In this document: one piece after another, positions 1 to 9,611 of the stretch | How positions within the stretch are numbered: the first letter of the stretch is position 1 | How the letters are laid out: the number at the start of each line of letters is the position of its first letter | Assembly (NCBI GenBank): GCA_934216615.1 | Contig: CAKQCB010000008.1 | Location: forward strand, 1-64,000 | Length of the DNA: 64,000 nucleotides | From: an uncultured Anaerolineae bacterium | Lineage (GTDB): Bacteria > Chloroflexota > Anaerolineae > Aggregatilineales > Phototrophicaceae | Reading direction: 5' to 3' | Position numbers and translations under genes: made by a program | Notes under the pieces: generated by a model | Databases searched by the model: none | Seen by the model: only the letters and a program-made list of their open reading frames with translations | What the model was told of the DNA's origin: nothing

Positions 1-1
1 G

Positions 2-70
2 CTCTATAAAATGTTCTTCATTACGAATTGGCATGAGGATGGAGACAAACGGGTAATGGGTCATGCGTAA
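2..70 (+). CDS. Possible 3' end of a gene cut by the window edge
   Basis: One forward frame is open from base 2 and stops with TAA at 68-70, leaving about 22 residues that end in Gly-His-Ala. It precedes the flippase gene by about 50 bases on the same strand, so it could be the last gene before it in the polysaccharide cluster. The fragment is too short to identify, and the other two forward frames also stop nearby. Chance openness is possible. Confidence 0.3.
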   Translation, partial: LYKMFFITNWHEDGDKRVMGHA

Positions 71-119
71 TTCCTAAGTTGTTAATGACTGAATGGTAAG
101 CTTCTCTTACATACCCTGA

Positions 120-1466
120 ATGATAAAGAAATTAAGAGTCTATATTCAAGCCGATAAAAATTTTGCGTCTATTCTGCATGATGCAGGATTTATGTACGTT
201 GCTGGAATCATTTCTATCGCTTTTACATTTGCCCAACAAATTTCTACAGCATCTCTATTAGGTGTTGAAGACTATGGTCGGTTTGCCATTATTTTAGCTA
301 CAACAACAGTTCTGACATTAATTTTGGATGTGCGAACTTGGGAATTAGCAACAAAACTGTTAACAAAGCCTATTCTCAATAAGGAAAGTGCTGAAATCCT
401 GCAAATTTCTAATTGGTTAAAGCTAATAGACCTTGCATTAGGATTCATTGGCACATTATTACTGATTGGATTCTCCGAACTCATCGCTGAACACTTGTTA
501 GGTGATCGAAATTTGGCATGGCTTTTTCGGCTATATGCGCTGTGTACTATTGTAAGAATGTATACGGCTGGCGTCCCTGTTGCTTTAGTGCGTATGTATA
601 ACCGATTTGACTGGTTATCTTATAAATCTATTGCCTATGCTGTTGTTCGGTTAGTATTTATTACAGGATTTGTCTATTTGGGTTGGGGTATTACTGGAGC
701 AATTATTGGGGCAATCGTAAGTGAAATATTAAATGCGATCTTTTTTATTGTCATTGAATGTCTTTTATGGCGACATTATAATAAAACAGTCTCATTCTTT
801 ACGTTAAAAAAGCCCTTAGCTTTTAACGAAATTTTGCAGTTAATCCCAGGCTCATGGTTATTTGCCACTTTAAAAAGTTTGCAGATGGAATTGTTCATTC
901 CAATTACCGCGCTTTTAACTTCACCAGCAGAAGTTGGTTTATTGCGTAGTGGGCTAGATATTGCCAACTTAGTAACGTTGCTCAGCGCTCCATTGGGCGT
1001 TGTTTTTTATCCTAAAATAATTGAAACCTTTGAACATCAAAACATTCAAAAGGTCAAAAGAGTCATTAAACAATCTGTGTTTTTAACAGGTGCTTTTGTT
1101 ATTCCATTAACAGTTTTTATAATTTTAGCTGGCCCGCTTATTTTGCCTTTAATTTTTGAATCTAATGCGTACTCGATTACCCTGATTGCATCGTTTATTT
1201 CAATAGGGTTCTGTATGAATGCGATTTTATTATGGTCACGACCTGCCCTTGTGGCTGCCAATTTGATGAATATCCAAAATAAATTGAGTATGGTTTTACT
1301 GTGTTTGGTCATTTTAAGCCTGTGGATTCTAGTGCCATTATATGGGGCACTTGGTACAGCCCTCGTTATAGGTATTTTCTTTGTGATATTTAGTGTTTTG
1401 TCCAGCATGTTATTTTTACAGAAAGCTACCACAACGAATCATTATGCAAGAGAGGTTGTAAATTGA
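120..1466 (+). CDS. Polysaccharide flippase (Wzx/MATE-like, O-antigen or exopolysaccharide export)
   Basis: A 448-residue protein made almost entirely of hydrophobic segments separated by short charged loops, about 12-14 membrane helices, as in the oligosaccharide flippase (Wzx/RfbX) branch of the MOP superfamily. The family flips lipid-linked glycan units across the cytoplasmic membrane. An N-terminal stretch contains the LGVEDYGRFAI-type sequence common in this family (about residues 43-53). The stop codon overlaps the TTG start of the next gene by 4 bases, so translation is probably coupled. Base composition is clearly AT-rich. The transported glycan cannot be predicted. Confidence 0.85.
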   Translation: MIKKLRVYIQADKNFASILHDAGFMYVAGIISIAFTFAQQISTASLLGVEDYGRFAIILATTTVLTLILDVRTWELATKLLTKPILNKESAEILQISNWLKLIDLALGFIGTLLLIGFSELIAEHLLGDRNLAWLFRLYALCTIVRMYTAGVPVALVRMYNRFDWLSYKSIAYAVVRLVFITGFVYLGWGITGAIIGAIVSEILNAIFFIVIECLLWRHYNKTVSFFTLKKPLAFNEILQLIPGSWLFATLKSLQMELFIPITALLTSPAEVGLLRSGLDIANLVTLLSAPLGVVFYPKIIETFEHQNIQKVKRVIKQSVFLTGAFVIPLTVFIILAGPLILPLIFESNAYSITLIASFISIGFCMNAILLWSRPALVAANLMNIQNKLSMVLLCLVILSLWILVPLYGALGTALVIGIFFVIFSVLSSMLFLQKATTTNHYAREVVN

Positions 1467-2188
1467 CACTTTACGAATTGAGATATCGTTTGTTTTCAAT
1501 TTTCTTTAACCCTCTTAATTTTCTAGTGAATAGAAAATTACAGCAAATAGTAAAAACACTGCCTCCAAATGCGCAAATTCTAGATGTAGGAGGAAGAAGA
1601 TCACCTTACACGATTGGTTTAAAGGCAGAAATTACCATTAGTGAATTGCCAAGAGAAAATGAGATCCAAAGAAGTCTAGATTTAGGGATTACAGAAGACA
1701 TAATACAAACACTTAAGAAAAACCGAAGCAATATTAAAACTATCATTTTCGATGATATGTCACATTCAAAACTTTCAGATGCCTCTTTTGATTGCATTGT
1801 AGCAATTGAAGTGCTTGAACATGTTGAAGAAGATGACGTGTTTTTGCAAAATGTTCAGAGAGTATTAAAACCTAATGGTGTATTTCTTATGACTACTCCA
1901 AACGGGGACTATGTAGTAAATACGAATCCTGATCATAAACGTCATTACACTCAAGCGCATCTTAAGGAGCTTGTTGAACGATATTTTTCAGAGTTTCGCA
2001 TTAATTATGGAATAAGCACAGGTATCCTGCACCAAGTTGGATGGATGGGGAATTGGACTATCAAACGCCCAGTAAGAACCATTGCAGGTATGCTAAGCAA
2101 TATAATGAATCTAGGACTTTCATCGATTAAACGTGTTGAAAGTATGGCACAAGGTACAGGACACCATTTTATAATTGCAAAGAAGTAA
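1463..2188 (+). CDS. Class I SAM-dependent methyltransferase
   Basis: A 241-residue protein. The SAM-binding motif I is ILDVGGRRS (about residues 39-47). An acidic motif around residue 92 (FDDMSHSKL) and the FDCIVAIEVLEHV segment (about 107-119) match methyltransferase-11-type folds. Start is TTG at 1463, supported by AAGAGAGG at 1448-1455 with 7-base spacing, and it overlaps the flippase stop as TTGA. Its place between a flippase and glycosyltransferases suggests methylation of a sugar or of a polymer end. The substrate is unknown. Confidence 0.85.
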   Translation: MTLYELRYRLFSIFFNPLNFLVNRKLQQIVKTLPPNAQILDVGGRRSPYTIGLKAEITISELPRENEIQRSLDLGITEDIIQTLKKNRSNIKTIIFDDMSHSKLSDASFDCIVAIEVLEHVEEDDVFLQNVQRVLKPNGVFLMTTPNGDYVVNTNPDHKRHYTQAHLKELVERYFSEFRINYGISTGILHQVGWMGNWTIKRPVRTIAGMLSNIMNLGLSSIKRVESMAQGTGHHFIIAKK

Positions 2189-2223
2189 TTGTTTATCTTA
2201 AGTAACCTAAATGAGAATGTAAT

Positions 2224-3450
2224 ATGACTGTTCGTGTCTGTATGGCGATTGATCGTTTTTACCCTCTTGGCGGTGGGGCGGAATCCCATGCCTATCATTT
2301 ATCGAAACAATTACAATCACGGGGTATTCAAGTTGTTGTGATTACTCGGCAAGTTGAACCTGACTTAGCTAAATTTGAAGTTCAAGAAGGCTTAACGATC
2401 TATCGCGTTCCCCCTATTGGATTGCGTTCACATTTTGTGGTTTTTGTTGTCTTCTTTACGTTTTTATGGGCATTATGGAAACATAGAAATGAGTATGATC
2501 TTTTACATACGCATGACCCACGAACGATTTATTTAGCTGCGATGATTATTCATAAATTGACAGGTAAGCCGCTTGTTTCCAAAGTGATGATTAATGGTGA
2601 TCTTTCTTGGCCAGAATCAATACGTATAAGGAAAACCCTTTATAGTGAACTCGTTCGACGTGTATTTATGCCAAAATCTTTATGGTATCGGCTATTAAAA
2701 CAATCTTCTGCTTGGGTTGCCATTAGCGATGATATAAGAAAAGAATTGGAAGAGTGTGGGTTATCTCATTTAACTCACTCTATTTCTAATGCGATTGACG
2801 TAACTCGGTTTCATCCTGTTACAGAAAAAGAAAAATTTGAGTTGCGTACCAAACTTAACTTGCCGTTAAATAAAACTATTATTATTTCGCACGGGCGTAT
2901 TACCGAGCAAAAACGATTAGATCTACTTATAGAAGCAATAGGTAGAGTTAAGGAAAATTATCTGGATTTGTACGTCGTATTGCCCGGAAATATTCAGTTT
3001 GAAGAAAAAGGCATTTTTGAAAATTTACAAGAACAAATCACTAATTTAGGTTTAAGTGACTTGATTCATTTCCCTGGGCGTAGTAACTTTGTACAAGAGT
3101 ACTTACAGGCATCTGATATCTATATCATATCGTCTAAATTTGAGGGGATGTCAAACGCGTTATTAGAAGCGATGGCTTGCGGATTACCTGTAATATCCAC
3201 CGCTGTTAGCGGGGCGACTGATATTATTCGAGATGGTCAAAATGGGTTTATTGTTCCCATAGGTGATGCTGATGTTATTGCGGACGCGTTAAGAAAATAT
3301 CTTTCTGATATGTCGTCGGCTACCATTTCCGGGAAGAATGCAGCACAAACCATTCAAGAAAACTATTCTTGGGAACAAATTATTAAAAAGTATATTGCTC
3401 TGTATCGTGAATTACTTACCAAAAATAAACTGAATTCGCAAATACAATGA
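2224..3450 (+). CDS. GT4-family glycosyltransferase
   Basis: A 408-residue GT-B fold enzyme. The N-terminus has the acceptor-domain loop DRFYPLGGGAESH (about residues 10-22). The C-terminal half has ISHGRITEQKRLDLLIEA and the nucleotide-sugar region SKFEGMSNALLEAMACGLPVI, with the E-x7-E pattern of GT4 (Glycos_transf_1) enzymes. It is expected to act at the cytoplasmic face, adding a sugar to a growing glycan. Its TGA overlaps the ATG of the next gene (ATGA). AT-rich like the two genes before it. Donor and acceptor are unknown. Confidence 0.9.
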   Translation: MTVRVCMAIDRFYPLGGGAESHAYHLSKQLQSRGIQVVVITRQVEPDLAKFEVQEGLTIYRVPPIGLRSHFVVFVVFFTFLWALWKHRNEYDLLHTHDPRTIYLAAMIIHKLTGKPLVSKVMINGDLSWPESIRIRKTLYSELVRRVFMPKSLWYRLLKQSSAWVAISDDIRKELEECGLSHLTHSISNAIDVTRFHPVTEKEKFELRTKLNLPLNKTIIISHGRITEQKRLDLLIEAIGRVKENYLDLYVVLPGNIQFEEKGIFENLQEQITNLGLSDLIHFPGRSNFVQEYLQASDIYIISSKFEGMSNALLEAMACGLPVISTAVSGATDIIRDGQNGFIVPIGDADVIADALRKYLSDMSSATISGKNAAQTIQENYSWEQIIKKYIALYRELLTKNKLNSQIQ

Positions 3451-4643
3451 AAATCCTAATTTTAACTGATGAGATTTTTCCCGATGCTATTGGTGGTATT
3501 GGGAAAAGTTTGTTTAATGAAACGGTTGCGCTATCTAAACGCGGACATGATATATCAATCATTGTTCGTTCAACAGATCATGCTTTACCTGAAAATGAAA
3601 TTATGCATGGGATGAAGATTCAGCGTGTTAATGGTCCAACACAGTTATCAAAATTCTATTATTTATACCCAATTATTATGCTTTATAAGCTAATTGGGAT
3701 CTTCAAAAGCATTGATGAATTTTTTGACATTATTCTTGTTTACAACCCTATCTTTTTGATTGCTGCACATCTTTCGGGTATAAGTTCCCGTTTTCCTATA
3801 GGGGTAATTTTTTATTCTTCTATTGCCCAAGAGGTTTACCTGAATGCTGGCCGAAAAAAATATGGGATATTCACTCCACTGGCTCGTTTAGCCGCTAGCA
3901 TTCTTGGTCAGTGGGAACGGTGGGCATTTCGCAAATCCGATTTTATATTGACACGTAGCCAATATTCGCGTGAGCTTCTTCTAGAATGGGAATCAAAAGC
4001 AAATATTCTTGAGGAGATTATTCCCATAGGATTAGATATTTCACAATATCAGCCAACGAATCAAAAGGATGCTCGAGAGCATCTCGATCTTCCTCATAAT
4101 ATCCCTATATTAGTAACTGTAAGAAGGCAAGTTGCCCGAATGGGATTAGAAAATTTAATTACAGCAGTAAATCATCTAAATCAAAAAAATATTCCAGTTT
4201 TACTTATAGTGATTGGTAAAGGGTATTTGCAAAGTAAGCTACAAGAACAAGTAGATCAATTAGGATTAAACTCGCATATAAAGTTAATGGGGTTTGTCTC
4301 TGAAGAATTATTACCTATCTATTTAGGTGCAGCAGACTTTTTTATTTTACCAACGGAAGCATTGGAAGGTTTCGGTCTTGCAACTCTTGAAGCGTTAGCT
4401 GTTGGATTACCTGTTATTGGGACACCTATAGGAGCAACCACTGAGATTCTAAACATGGTTGAGCCTAAATTATTGACGCAGTCAGCCTCTCCACAAGCTT
4501 TAACTGATGCCATCATTCAATGGTTAGATGAGAATGACCATTCTGTTCTAAAACAAAGTTGTCGGGAAATTGTTGAGCAAAATTATAATTCTGAGTTAGT
4601 TGCGCAAAAATTAGAAATTCTTTTTCAAAAATGGGTTACATAA
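3447..4643 (+). CDS. GT4-family glycosyltransferase
   Basis: A 398-residue GT-B enzyme, related in architecture to the preceding one. The N-terminal segment EIFPDAIGGIGKS is the glycine-rich acceptor loop. The C-terminal donor site contains LPTEALEGFGLATLEALAVG with the conserved E-x7-E. Overlaps the upstream gene by 4 bases, which indicates one operon. The AT-rich composition ends about at the stop codon of this gene. The sugar specificity cannot be read from the sequence. Confidence 0.9.
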   Translation: MKILILTDEIFPDAIGGIGKSLFNETVALSKRGHDISIIVRSTDHALPENEIMHGMKIQRVNGPTQLSKFYYLYPIIMLYKLIGIFKSIDEFFDIILVYNPIFLIAAHLSGISSRFPIGVIFYSSIAQEVYLNAGRKKYGIFTPLARLAASILGQWERWAFRKSDFILTRSQYSRELLLEWESKANILEEIIPIGLDISQYQPTNQKDAREHLDLPHNIPILVTVRRQVARMGLENLITAVNHLNQKNIPVLLIVIGKGYLQSKLQEQVDQLGLNSHIKLMGFVSEELLPIYLGAADFFILPTEALEGFGLATLEALAVGLPVIGTPIGATTEILNMVEPKLLTQSASPQALTDAIIQWLDENDHSVLKQSCREIVEQNYNSELVAQKLEILFQKWVT

Positions 4644-4698
4644 ATTAATTCTGGCTATTTTGTTATTTTCTCTGTTCACCTTCCCTCATCCCTCCTAA

Positions 4699-5643
4699 AT
4701 GACCCTGTACACCGTCATCGTCACCTACAACGCCGCGCGCTGGATTGAGCGGAATATCCGCAGTTTGCGAGAGGGTACGCTCAAACCGCAGATCGTGGTC
4801 GTCGATAACGGCTCTACCGATGCGACGATAGCCCTCATCCAACAATTCCCCGATGTGGTCTTGATTCAAAATCAGCAGAACGTGGGCTTTGGAAAAGCGA
4901 ATAATATCGGCATGCGTCACGCGCTTCAAAACCAAGCCGATCACATTTTTCTGCTCAATCAAGATGCCTACGTCTTCCCCGACGCCCTCGCGCACTTGGT
5001 CGATGTCGCCACACACCACCCCGACGTTGGCATTTTAAGTCCCATCCACCTCAACGGTGATGTGACGCAGGTAGACCCGCGCTTTTTGACCTACTTAAAT
5101 TTTGATCCGGTTCGGCGTTATCTTTCCGATTTAGCCAGCGGAAACCCCATTGATGCGCTTTATAACTCCACTTATTTCAATGCCGCCGCGTGGTTGCTTC
5201 CGCGTCAGATGCTTTTGAAAATCGGTGGGTTTGATCCGCTGTATTTCATGTACGGCGAAGATGATGATCTGTGCAACCGTGTGTTACGACATCAATATAA
5301 AATCGGATTGGTGCCTGCGGCCAAGATTGCGCATTATCGTGAAAACAGCGGGCGACCCTTGACTTGGCGACAGAAACTTTACATCAAGACAAACGCTCAA
5401 TACGCCATCCTTCTAACACGTGTAAAAGACATCCGCTACGGATTTGTGAAGGGTCTACTTCGAGCATCTGCGCTGTTTGTATCTGAGTTCGGGCGTAGTG
5501 TGTTTTCGGGGTATGGGATGAAATCACTCGCCATGCTATTAGGGGCGGGATGGATTCTTGCGCGCTTCCCGAAGATTCTCAAACACCGACGGCAAACGCT
5601 GACATTCGGCGCGCATTGGCTGGAGATCGATTCCAGCCCATAA
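4699..5643 (+). CDS. GT2-family glycosyltransferase (rhamnosyltransferase-like)
   Basis: A 314-residue GT-A enzyme. It opens with YTVIVTYNAARWIERNI and has VVDNGSTDAT (about residues 33-42), LLNQDAYV (about 83-90; the family's metal-binding region) and GGFDPLYFMYGEDDDLCNRV (about 174-193), all typical of the WbbL/rhamnosyltransferase-type GT2 group. The start is ATG at 4699 without a clear Shine-Dalgarno site. Base composition is close to half G+C, unlike the four genes before it, although it is on the same strand and 55 bases downstream. Followed by a strong hairpin terminator. Confidence 0.9.
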   Translation: MTLYTVIVTYNAARWIERNIRSLREGTLKPQIVVVDNGSTDATIALIQQFPDVVLIQNQQNVGFGKANNIGMRHALQNQADHIFLLNQDAYVFPDALAHLVDVATHHPDVGILSPIHLNGDVTQVDPRFLTYLNFDPVRRYLSDLASGNPIDALYNSTYFNAAAWLLPRQMLLKIGGFDPLYFMYGEDDDLCNRVLRHQYKIGLVPAAKIAHYRENSGRPLTWRQKLYIKTNAQYAILLTRVKDIRYGFVKGLLRASALFVSEFGRSVFSGYGMKSLAMLLGAGWILARFPKILKHRRQTLTFGAHWLEIDSSP

Positions 5644-5677
5644 AAAAAGGACAGGTTACGTTCAACCTGTCCTTTTT
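5644..5677. terminator. Bidirectional intrinsic terminator
   Basis: A perfect 9-bp stem (5649-5657 with 5664-5672) with a 6-base loop, an A-run on the left and T5 on the right, so it can stop transcription from both sides. It sits between the converging GT2 gene and LysM/glycosidase-like gene. Confidence 0.9.
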
Positions 5678-5695
5678 GTGAAGACGTCTTAAACT

Positions 5696-7150
5696 TTAGC
5701 GGACGCCCATCGCCGCGCCTAGCGTGATACAAGACAGACATTGACCATTTCTGATGATGGCAAACCCTGCTTGCGGATCGGAATCATAGGTGGTGGAGTC
5801 CACATTCCAAACGATGAACAAACGAACGCGACCACTTTGACGCGCTAACGTCACCGCACGCGCTAACCATTCGGCTTGTTCAGCAACGGATGTATTCGCC
5901 GCCCATTCAAAACCTGCGGGAAGTGCGGGGAAACCTTCCGGTGAGAGATAACCCAATTCCGTGAAGCACAGCGGTTTGTTCGGGAACACGCTGGCGTACA
6001 GGTTCACCATACGGGGATAGTAACGGGTGTAGTGACCACTGCTTCCACGCGGATCACCGCTGGTGGCATCCGGCGGAAGAATCCCTTCGTTGTAATGCAC
6101 GCCGATGCAGTCCGCATAGTTGGCGGCGCCTGCGGCGGCCATCCCACGAATGAACGCATCATCATCACAGCCGTTGCCTGTACAAGCTCCACCGAAGAAA
6201 CCTGTCGGCGCAGGCGCACCGCTAATGACCAAGACGTTCGAATTGGTGCGTTTGATCGCTTGGTACGCGGTAGACAGCATTTGTGTGTACGCGCTGGGGC
6301 TGATCAAGCCTGCCGGCCATTCACGGTCGATGTTTTGTTCATTCCAAACTTCAATCGCGTCGGGGTTGAGGGCGGCCACACCACCGAGGAAGTTAGCAAA
6401 ATCTTGATAGTATTGGGTGGGGTTGGCGGCCAATTGTTCACGGTGACCGACGATGCCCAATAGAATACGGAAACCACGACTGCGCGCTGCATCAATTGCA
6501 CCTTGTGCGATGCTTGGCGAATCGCCTTGATTGTAACGGACTTGAATCTTCGCCCACGTCATGCCTGCGCCCCGCATTTGATCGGCATAATTGAAGCCGA
6601 AGACATGCCCGCCGAGTTCAAAGCCCCCTACGGGCGCGGTGTTCGGGGGTAATGTGGCGATTGGGTTACCGGGGACTTGGGTCGGTTGAGGCTGAGGTTG
6701 TGGGTTCGGGTTAGGCGCAGATGCACCGGGGATCACTAATTGCTGCCCTGTAAAAATCAAATTCACATTCACAATATTATTGGCGGCGGCAATCGCTTGG
6801 ATGGTCACACCAAAACGACGTGCGATGCCCGCCAATGTATCCCCACGAACGACGGTATAAGAACTGGTCGCGGGGGGCTGTGTGGGTTGAGCTGTAGGCT
6901 CAGGTTGTGGTTGGGGCGCACTGCCATCAGGGATGACCAACTGCTGCCCCGCATAAATCAAGTTGACATTGGCGATATTATTCGCGGCGGCCAATGCGCT
7001 GACGGTGGTATTAAAACGTAAAGCAATTCTAAAAAGTGTATCTCCATAAGCAACGGTGTACGTTTGTTGGGCAAACACAGAAACGACACTGATGCTTGTG
7101 ACAAACAAAAATAAAAGAGAAATCCCCAATTTTAGAGCGAAACGGCGCAT
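5696..7150 (-). CDS. Secreted LysM protein with clan GH-A-like TIM barrel
   Basis: A 484-residue exported protein. A signal peptide (about 1-28, ending FAQ) is followed by two LysM repeats (about 31-74 and 98-141), which in known proteins bind N-acetylglucosamine polymers such as peptidoglycan, and then a Pro/Gln-rich linker. The C-terminal domain (about 175-475) resembles clan GH-A glycosidases: IEVWNEQN gives a candidate acid/base Glu271, and CFTELGY a candidate nucleophile Glu398. Start ATG has GGAGG 6 bases upstream. Substrate is not evident. A non-catalytic barrel is possible, but both glutamates are present. The neighbour at 7248-7814 is another LysM protein on the same strand. Confidence 0.85.
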   Translation of the reverse strand: MRRFALKLGISLLFLFVTSISVVSVFAQQTYTVAYGDTLFRIALRFNTTVSALAAANNIANVNLIYAGQQLVIPDGSAPQPQPEPTAQPTQPPATSSYTVVRGDTLAGIARRFGVTIQAIAAANNIVNVNLIFTGQQLVIPGASAPNPNPQPQPQPTQVPGNPIATLPPNTAPVGGFELGGHVFGFNYADQMRGAGMTWAKIQVRYNQGDSPSIAQGAIDAARSRGFRILLGIVGHREQLAANPTQYYQDFANFLGGVAALNPDAIEVWNEQNIDREWPAGLISPSAYTQMLSTAYQAIKRTNSNVLVISGAPAPTGFFGGACTGNGCDDDAFIRGMAAAGAANYADCIGVHYNEGILPPDATSGDPRGSSGHYTRYYPRMVNLYASVFPNKPLCFTELGYLSPEGFPALPAGFEWAANTSVAEQAEWLARAVTLARQSGRVRLFIVWNVDSTTYDSDPQAGFAIIRNGQCLSCITLGAAMGVR

Positions 7151-7247
7151 CGCAGCCTCCTTGAAAGAAATTAAAATCCGTTTCTGATAAATTCACTATT
7201 TCATTCACATGGCATCTCTACAGAAATACCATGATTCCTACCGTAGA

Positions 7248-7814
7248 TTAATAAGGAATGTACAGAATCTGCCCCGGGTAGATCAGGTTCGCGTTATAAA
7301 GCCCGTTGTACGCTGTGATGGCCGCCACGTTACTGTTGAAAGACCGCGCAATCGTGTTCAAATAGTCGCCCTGGCGCACGATGTACGTTGTCACCCGTGA
7401 ATAACTTCCTGCGGCAGGAATGATCAACACTTGCCCCACGTAGATTCGGTTCACGTTAAAGAGATTATTGGCCGCCGCAATCGCGTACTGGGTGCGTCCA
7501 AAGGTGGAGGCAATGCGGCTGAGCGTGTCACCGTGTTGGACAATGTAAGTATTGCCACTGGGTTGAGGGGCGGGGTTGGTCGTGCCTTGGGGAATCACCA
7601 AGCGCTGGCCGACATAGATGAAGTTGTAATTGGTGATGCCGTTCGCGGCGGCGAGCGCGTTGATATTCACGCCATAACGTTGGGCAATGCGAGAGAGGTT
7701 ATCGCCACGGGCAACCACATAAACAGTCCCTTGGGCAGAGACTGAAATTGCTGAAATCCCAACCAATAAACAGATGAAGAATGCCCGTCGAAATAACACA
7801 AACACTGTATTCAT
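7248..7814 (-). CDS. Secreted triple-LysM protein
   Basis: A 188-residue protein consisting of a signal peptide (about 1-28, ending SAQ) and three LysM domains (about 32-75, 90-133 and 144-187), with no catalytic domain. Each repeat carries the GDxLxxIAxxF core and ends in a YxGQxLxIP-type motif. It likely binds cell-wall glycan outside the membrane, as an adaptor or structural protein. GAGGGG lies upstream of the ATG. It is transcribed toward the larger LysM gene, separated by about 100 bases, and could be co-transcribed with it. Confidence 0.85.
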   Translation of the reverse strand: MNTVFVLFRRAFFICLLVGISAISVSAQGTVYVVARGDNLSRIAQRYGVNINALAAANGITNYNFIYVGQRLVIPQGTTNPAPQPSGNTYIVQHGDTLSRIASTFGRTQYAIAAANNLFNVNRIYVGQVLIIPAAGSYSRVTTYIVRQGDYLNTIARSFNSNVAAITAYNGLYNANLIYPGQILYIPY

Positions 7815-8173
7815 GGCGTTTCCCCTCTAATCACCTATTTACAATCAAGATGATTTTGCATCCAAACCTATTTTTAAATGAAATCTTTATATGCAGTTTA
7901 GGCGTTTTTTAAACTGCTTGCATTAATGTATGACACAATCTACTCACAAAGATACAGATGTATCACGACTATAACATATAAGTGAGAAGTTTGTTTTAAG
8001 TTGGTTGTTTTTTGGCATGTTTTTAGGGTTCCACTTTGATGAGAGAATCGTCAACAAACACGCTGATCATTTTTTTACCGCGCTTGACTGTGATAGAGTG
8101 ACACTTTCATTACAAATCGTATTTCGGCGCTTTGGCTAAGCATCGAAACACAATTTAAAAAAGGGAAAACAAT
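7815..8173. other. Divergent intergenic region with an 8-bp inverted repeat
   Basis: AT-rich spacer between the leftward LysM gene and the rightward propeller gene, so it must hold promoters for both. The one clear structure is an inverted repeat, 7893-7900 with 7910-7917 (8 bp, 9-base loop), which could be an operator or short hairpin. A TTGACT hexamer at 8084-8089 is a possible -35 for the rightward gene, but no good -10 follows at the right distance. Confidence 0.4.
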
Positions 8174-9376
8174 ATGAAAATGATCCTGAGGTTCGGTCTT
8201 TTTTCGTTAGTGAGCCTATTACCCCTCGTTGCAACAGCACAAGAAAATGAACCGCTGACGTTAGAAAATTTGCGTGTGATCGATCAAGTTACTTATGACT
8301 TACCGGTAACACGGGCAAGTCAAAATATGTTCCTTTCGCCAGATGGCACCTCGCTCGCTCTGCTCAATAACGCGAATATCTGCGTTTACCCCGTAACGTT
8401 CGAGGCACCGTTTGAAGCAGATTTCTGTATTGATTCGCTGGAAGCCGTCGATGGGCGTTTTTCCCACTTTGATGGCGAGAGCACCCGCTGGGCACCTGAT
8501 AGTCGCAGTTTTGTCATTGCTCAGCGTGCCTTCCAATATGCAATTGACAGCGACATTTGGCAGGTTGATCTTGAAACTCAAACGATCACCAACCTCACCG
8601 ATGACGGCGTTGCAGACTCAATTATAAGTGAAGATTTTACGGGGATGGTCGATGTCGCCCCGTCTTGGTCACCCGATAGTGAATGGGTCTACTTCATTCG
8701 CTATGCAGGGGAAGACCGTCTGCCCGAACTGCATCGTGTGAGTCGTGATGGCGAAACCACAGAACTGGTGCAAGCGTTAACCCCGTTATCGTCCTATGCA
8801 ATTTTTGCTCAAACCATTTCACCTGACGGCGAACAAGTCGCTTATAATTACGCGCCTTCTGCCCGTTCTATCGAAAACGAAGTGAATCTTGCTGACCTCA
8901 ATAGTGGAGATGTGACACGTATTTTCATCAGCCCAAACCCTGCGCATTGGGTGTATGCGATGCAATATGCTCCGGATGGCACCCAACTTATGGTGAACAT
9001 GCCAATGTACTTTAGCCAGTATGGCATGACCGCAGAGGATATTGAGGCGAGCGTTCCGCGTATTCTCTCATTGGAAAATGATGGCGATTTTCAATACATC
9101 GACCCTGAACGGCTCGTGATTGCGGCCTCATGGTCACCGGATGGCTCGATGATTGCCTACCTTGCGCATGACGTAGAAACCAATCGCATACAGCTTTATG
9201 TCACCGATGAAGTCAGTTCGCCGGGACGTGTGATTTTAGAAGGGGACTTCATCACAACATCCCTCGCGTCGTATGGCATGCCCTTAGTGTGGGCAGAGAA
9301 TAACGTCATCGCGCTGACTGCTAGACAAGGAGATTTTTCACTCATTCTCATTCAGCTAGGCAGTGACGCATCCTAA
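8174..9376 (+). CDS. Secreted TolB/WD40-like beta-propeller protein
   Basis: A 400-residue protein with a signal peptide (about 1-22, ending TAQ). Repeated blades carry SPDG/APDS cores (LSPDGTSLAL, WAPDSRSFVI, WSPDSEWVYF, ISPDGEQVAY, APDGTQLMV, WSPDGSMIAY), which is the pattern of TolB-type six-bladed propellers. No catalytic domain is attached. Probably extracellular or membrane-proximal; the role is unknown. AAAGGGA precedes the ATG. The gene at 9612 is a full-length paralogue in tandem, and each has its own upstream region. Confidence 0.75.
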   Translation: MKMILRFGLFSLVSLLPLVATAQENEPLTLENLRVIDQVTYDLPVTRASQNMFLSPDGTSLALLNNANICVYPVTFEAPFEADFCIDSLEAVDGRFSHFDGESTRWAPDSRSFVIAQRAFQYAIDSDIWQVDLETQTITNLTDDGVADSIISEDFTGMVDVAPSWSPDSEWVYFIRYAGEDRLPELHRVSRDGETTELVQALTPLSSYAIFAQTISPDGEQVAYNYAPSARSIENEVNLADLNSGDVTRIFISPNPAHWVYAMQYAPDGTQLMVNMPMYFSQYGMTAEDIEASVPRILSLENDGDFQYIDPERLVIAASWSPDGSMIAYLAHDVETNRIQLYVTDEVSSPGRVILEGDFITTSLASYGMPLVWAENNVIALTARQGDFSLILIQLGSDAS

Positions 9377-9395
9377 AAAAAGATGGGCAGTTCAC

Positions 9396-9428
9396 TAGGA
9401 CGAAGATTTTCTCCGTCCTACTTTTTTT
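9396..9428 (+). terminator. Intrinsic terminator after first propeller gene
   Basis: Stem 9396-9402 with 9414-9420 (7 bp, partly extendable) followed by a T-run from 9422. It lies 20 bases after the stop of the first propeller gene, so the two paralogues are probably separate transcripts. Confidence 0.75.
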
Positions 9429-9611
9429 GTTGAATAGGTAACTTCATAGCATCCCTTTCCCTTTTTCATTCAAACAATAAAAAAGCTGTAAAAAATTTGG
9501 ACAGTTTTCCTTAGATGTATCTATGGTTGTTATTTTGTTTGTAATTTTTGTCAGCAAAAAAATGAATTTTCATCTATATATAAAAAAATACGCTTAACCC
9601 AGAGGAACAAA

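Noticed and set aside
6032..6463. Long forward frames opposite the LysM/GH-A-like gene
   Set aside because: Shadow frames of the reverse-strand gene; translations have no family resemblance and no ribosome site.
8084..8112. Promoter upstream of the first propeller gene
   Set aside because: TTGACT is a fair -35, but no acceptable -10 is found at 16-18 bases, so it was mentioned only in the gap entry and not called as a promoter.
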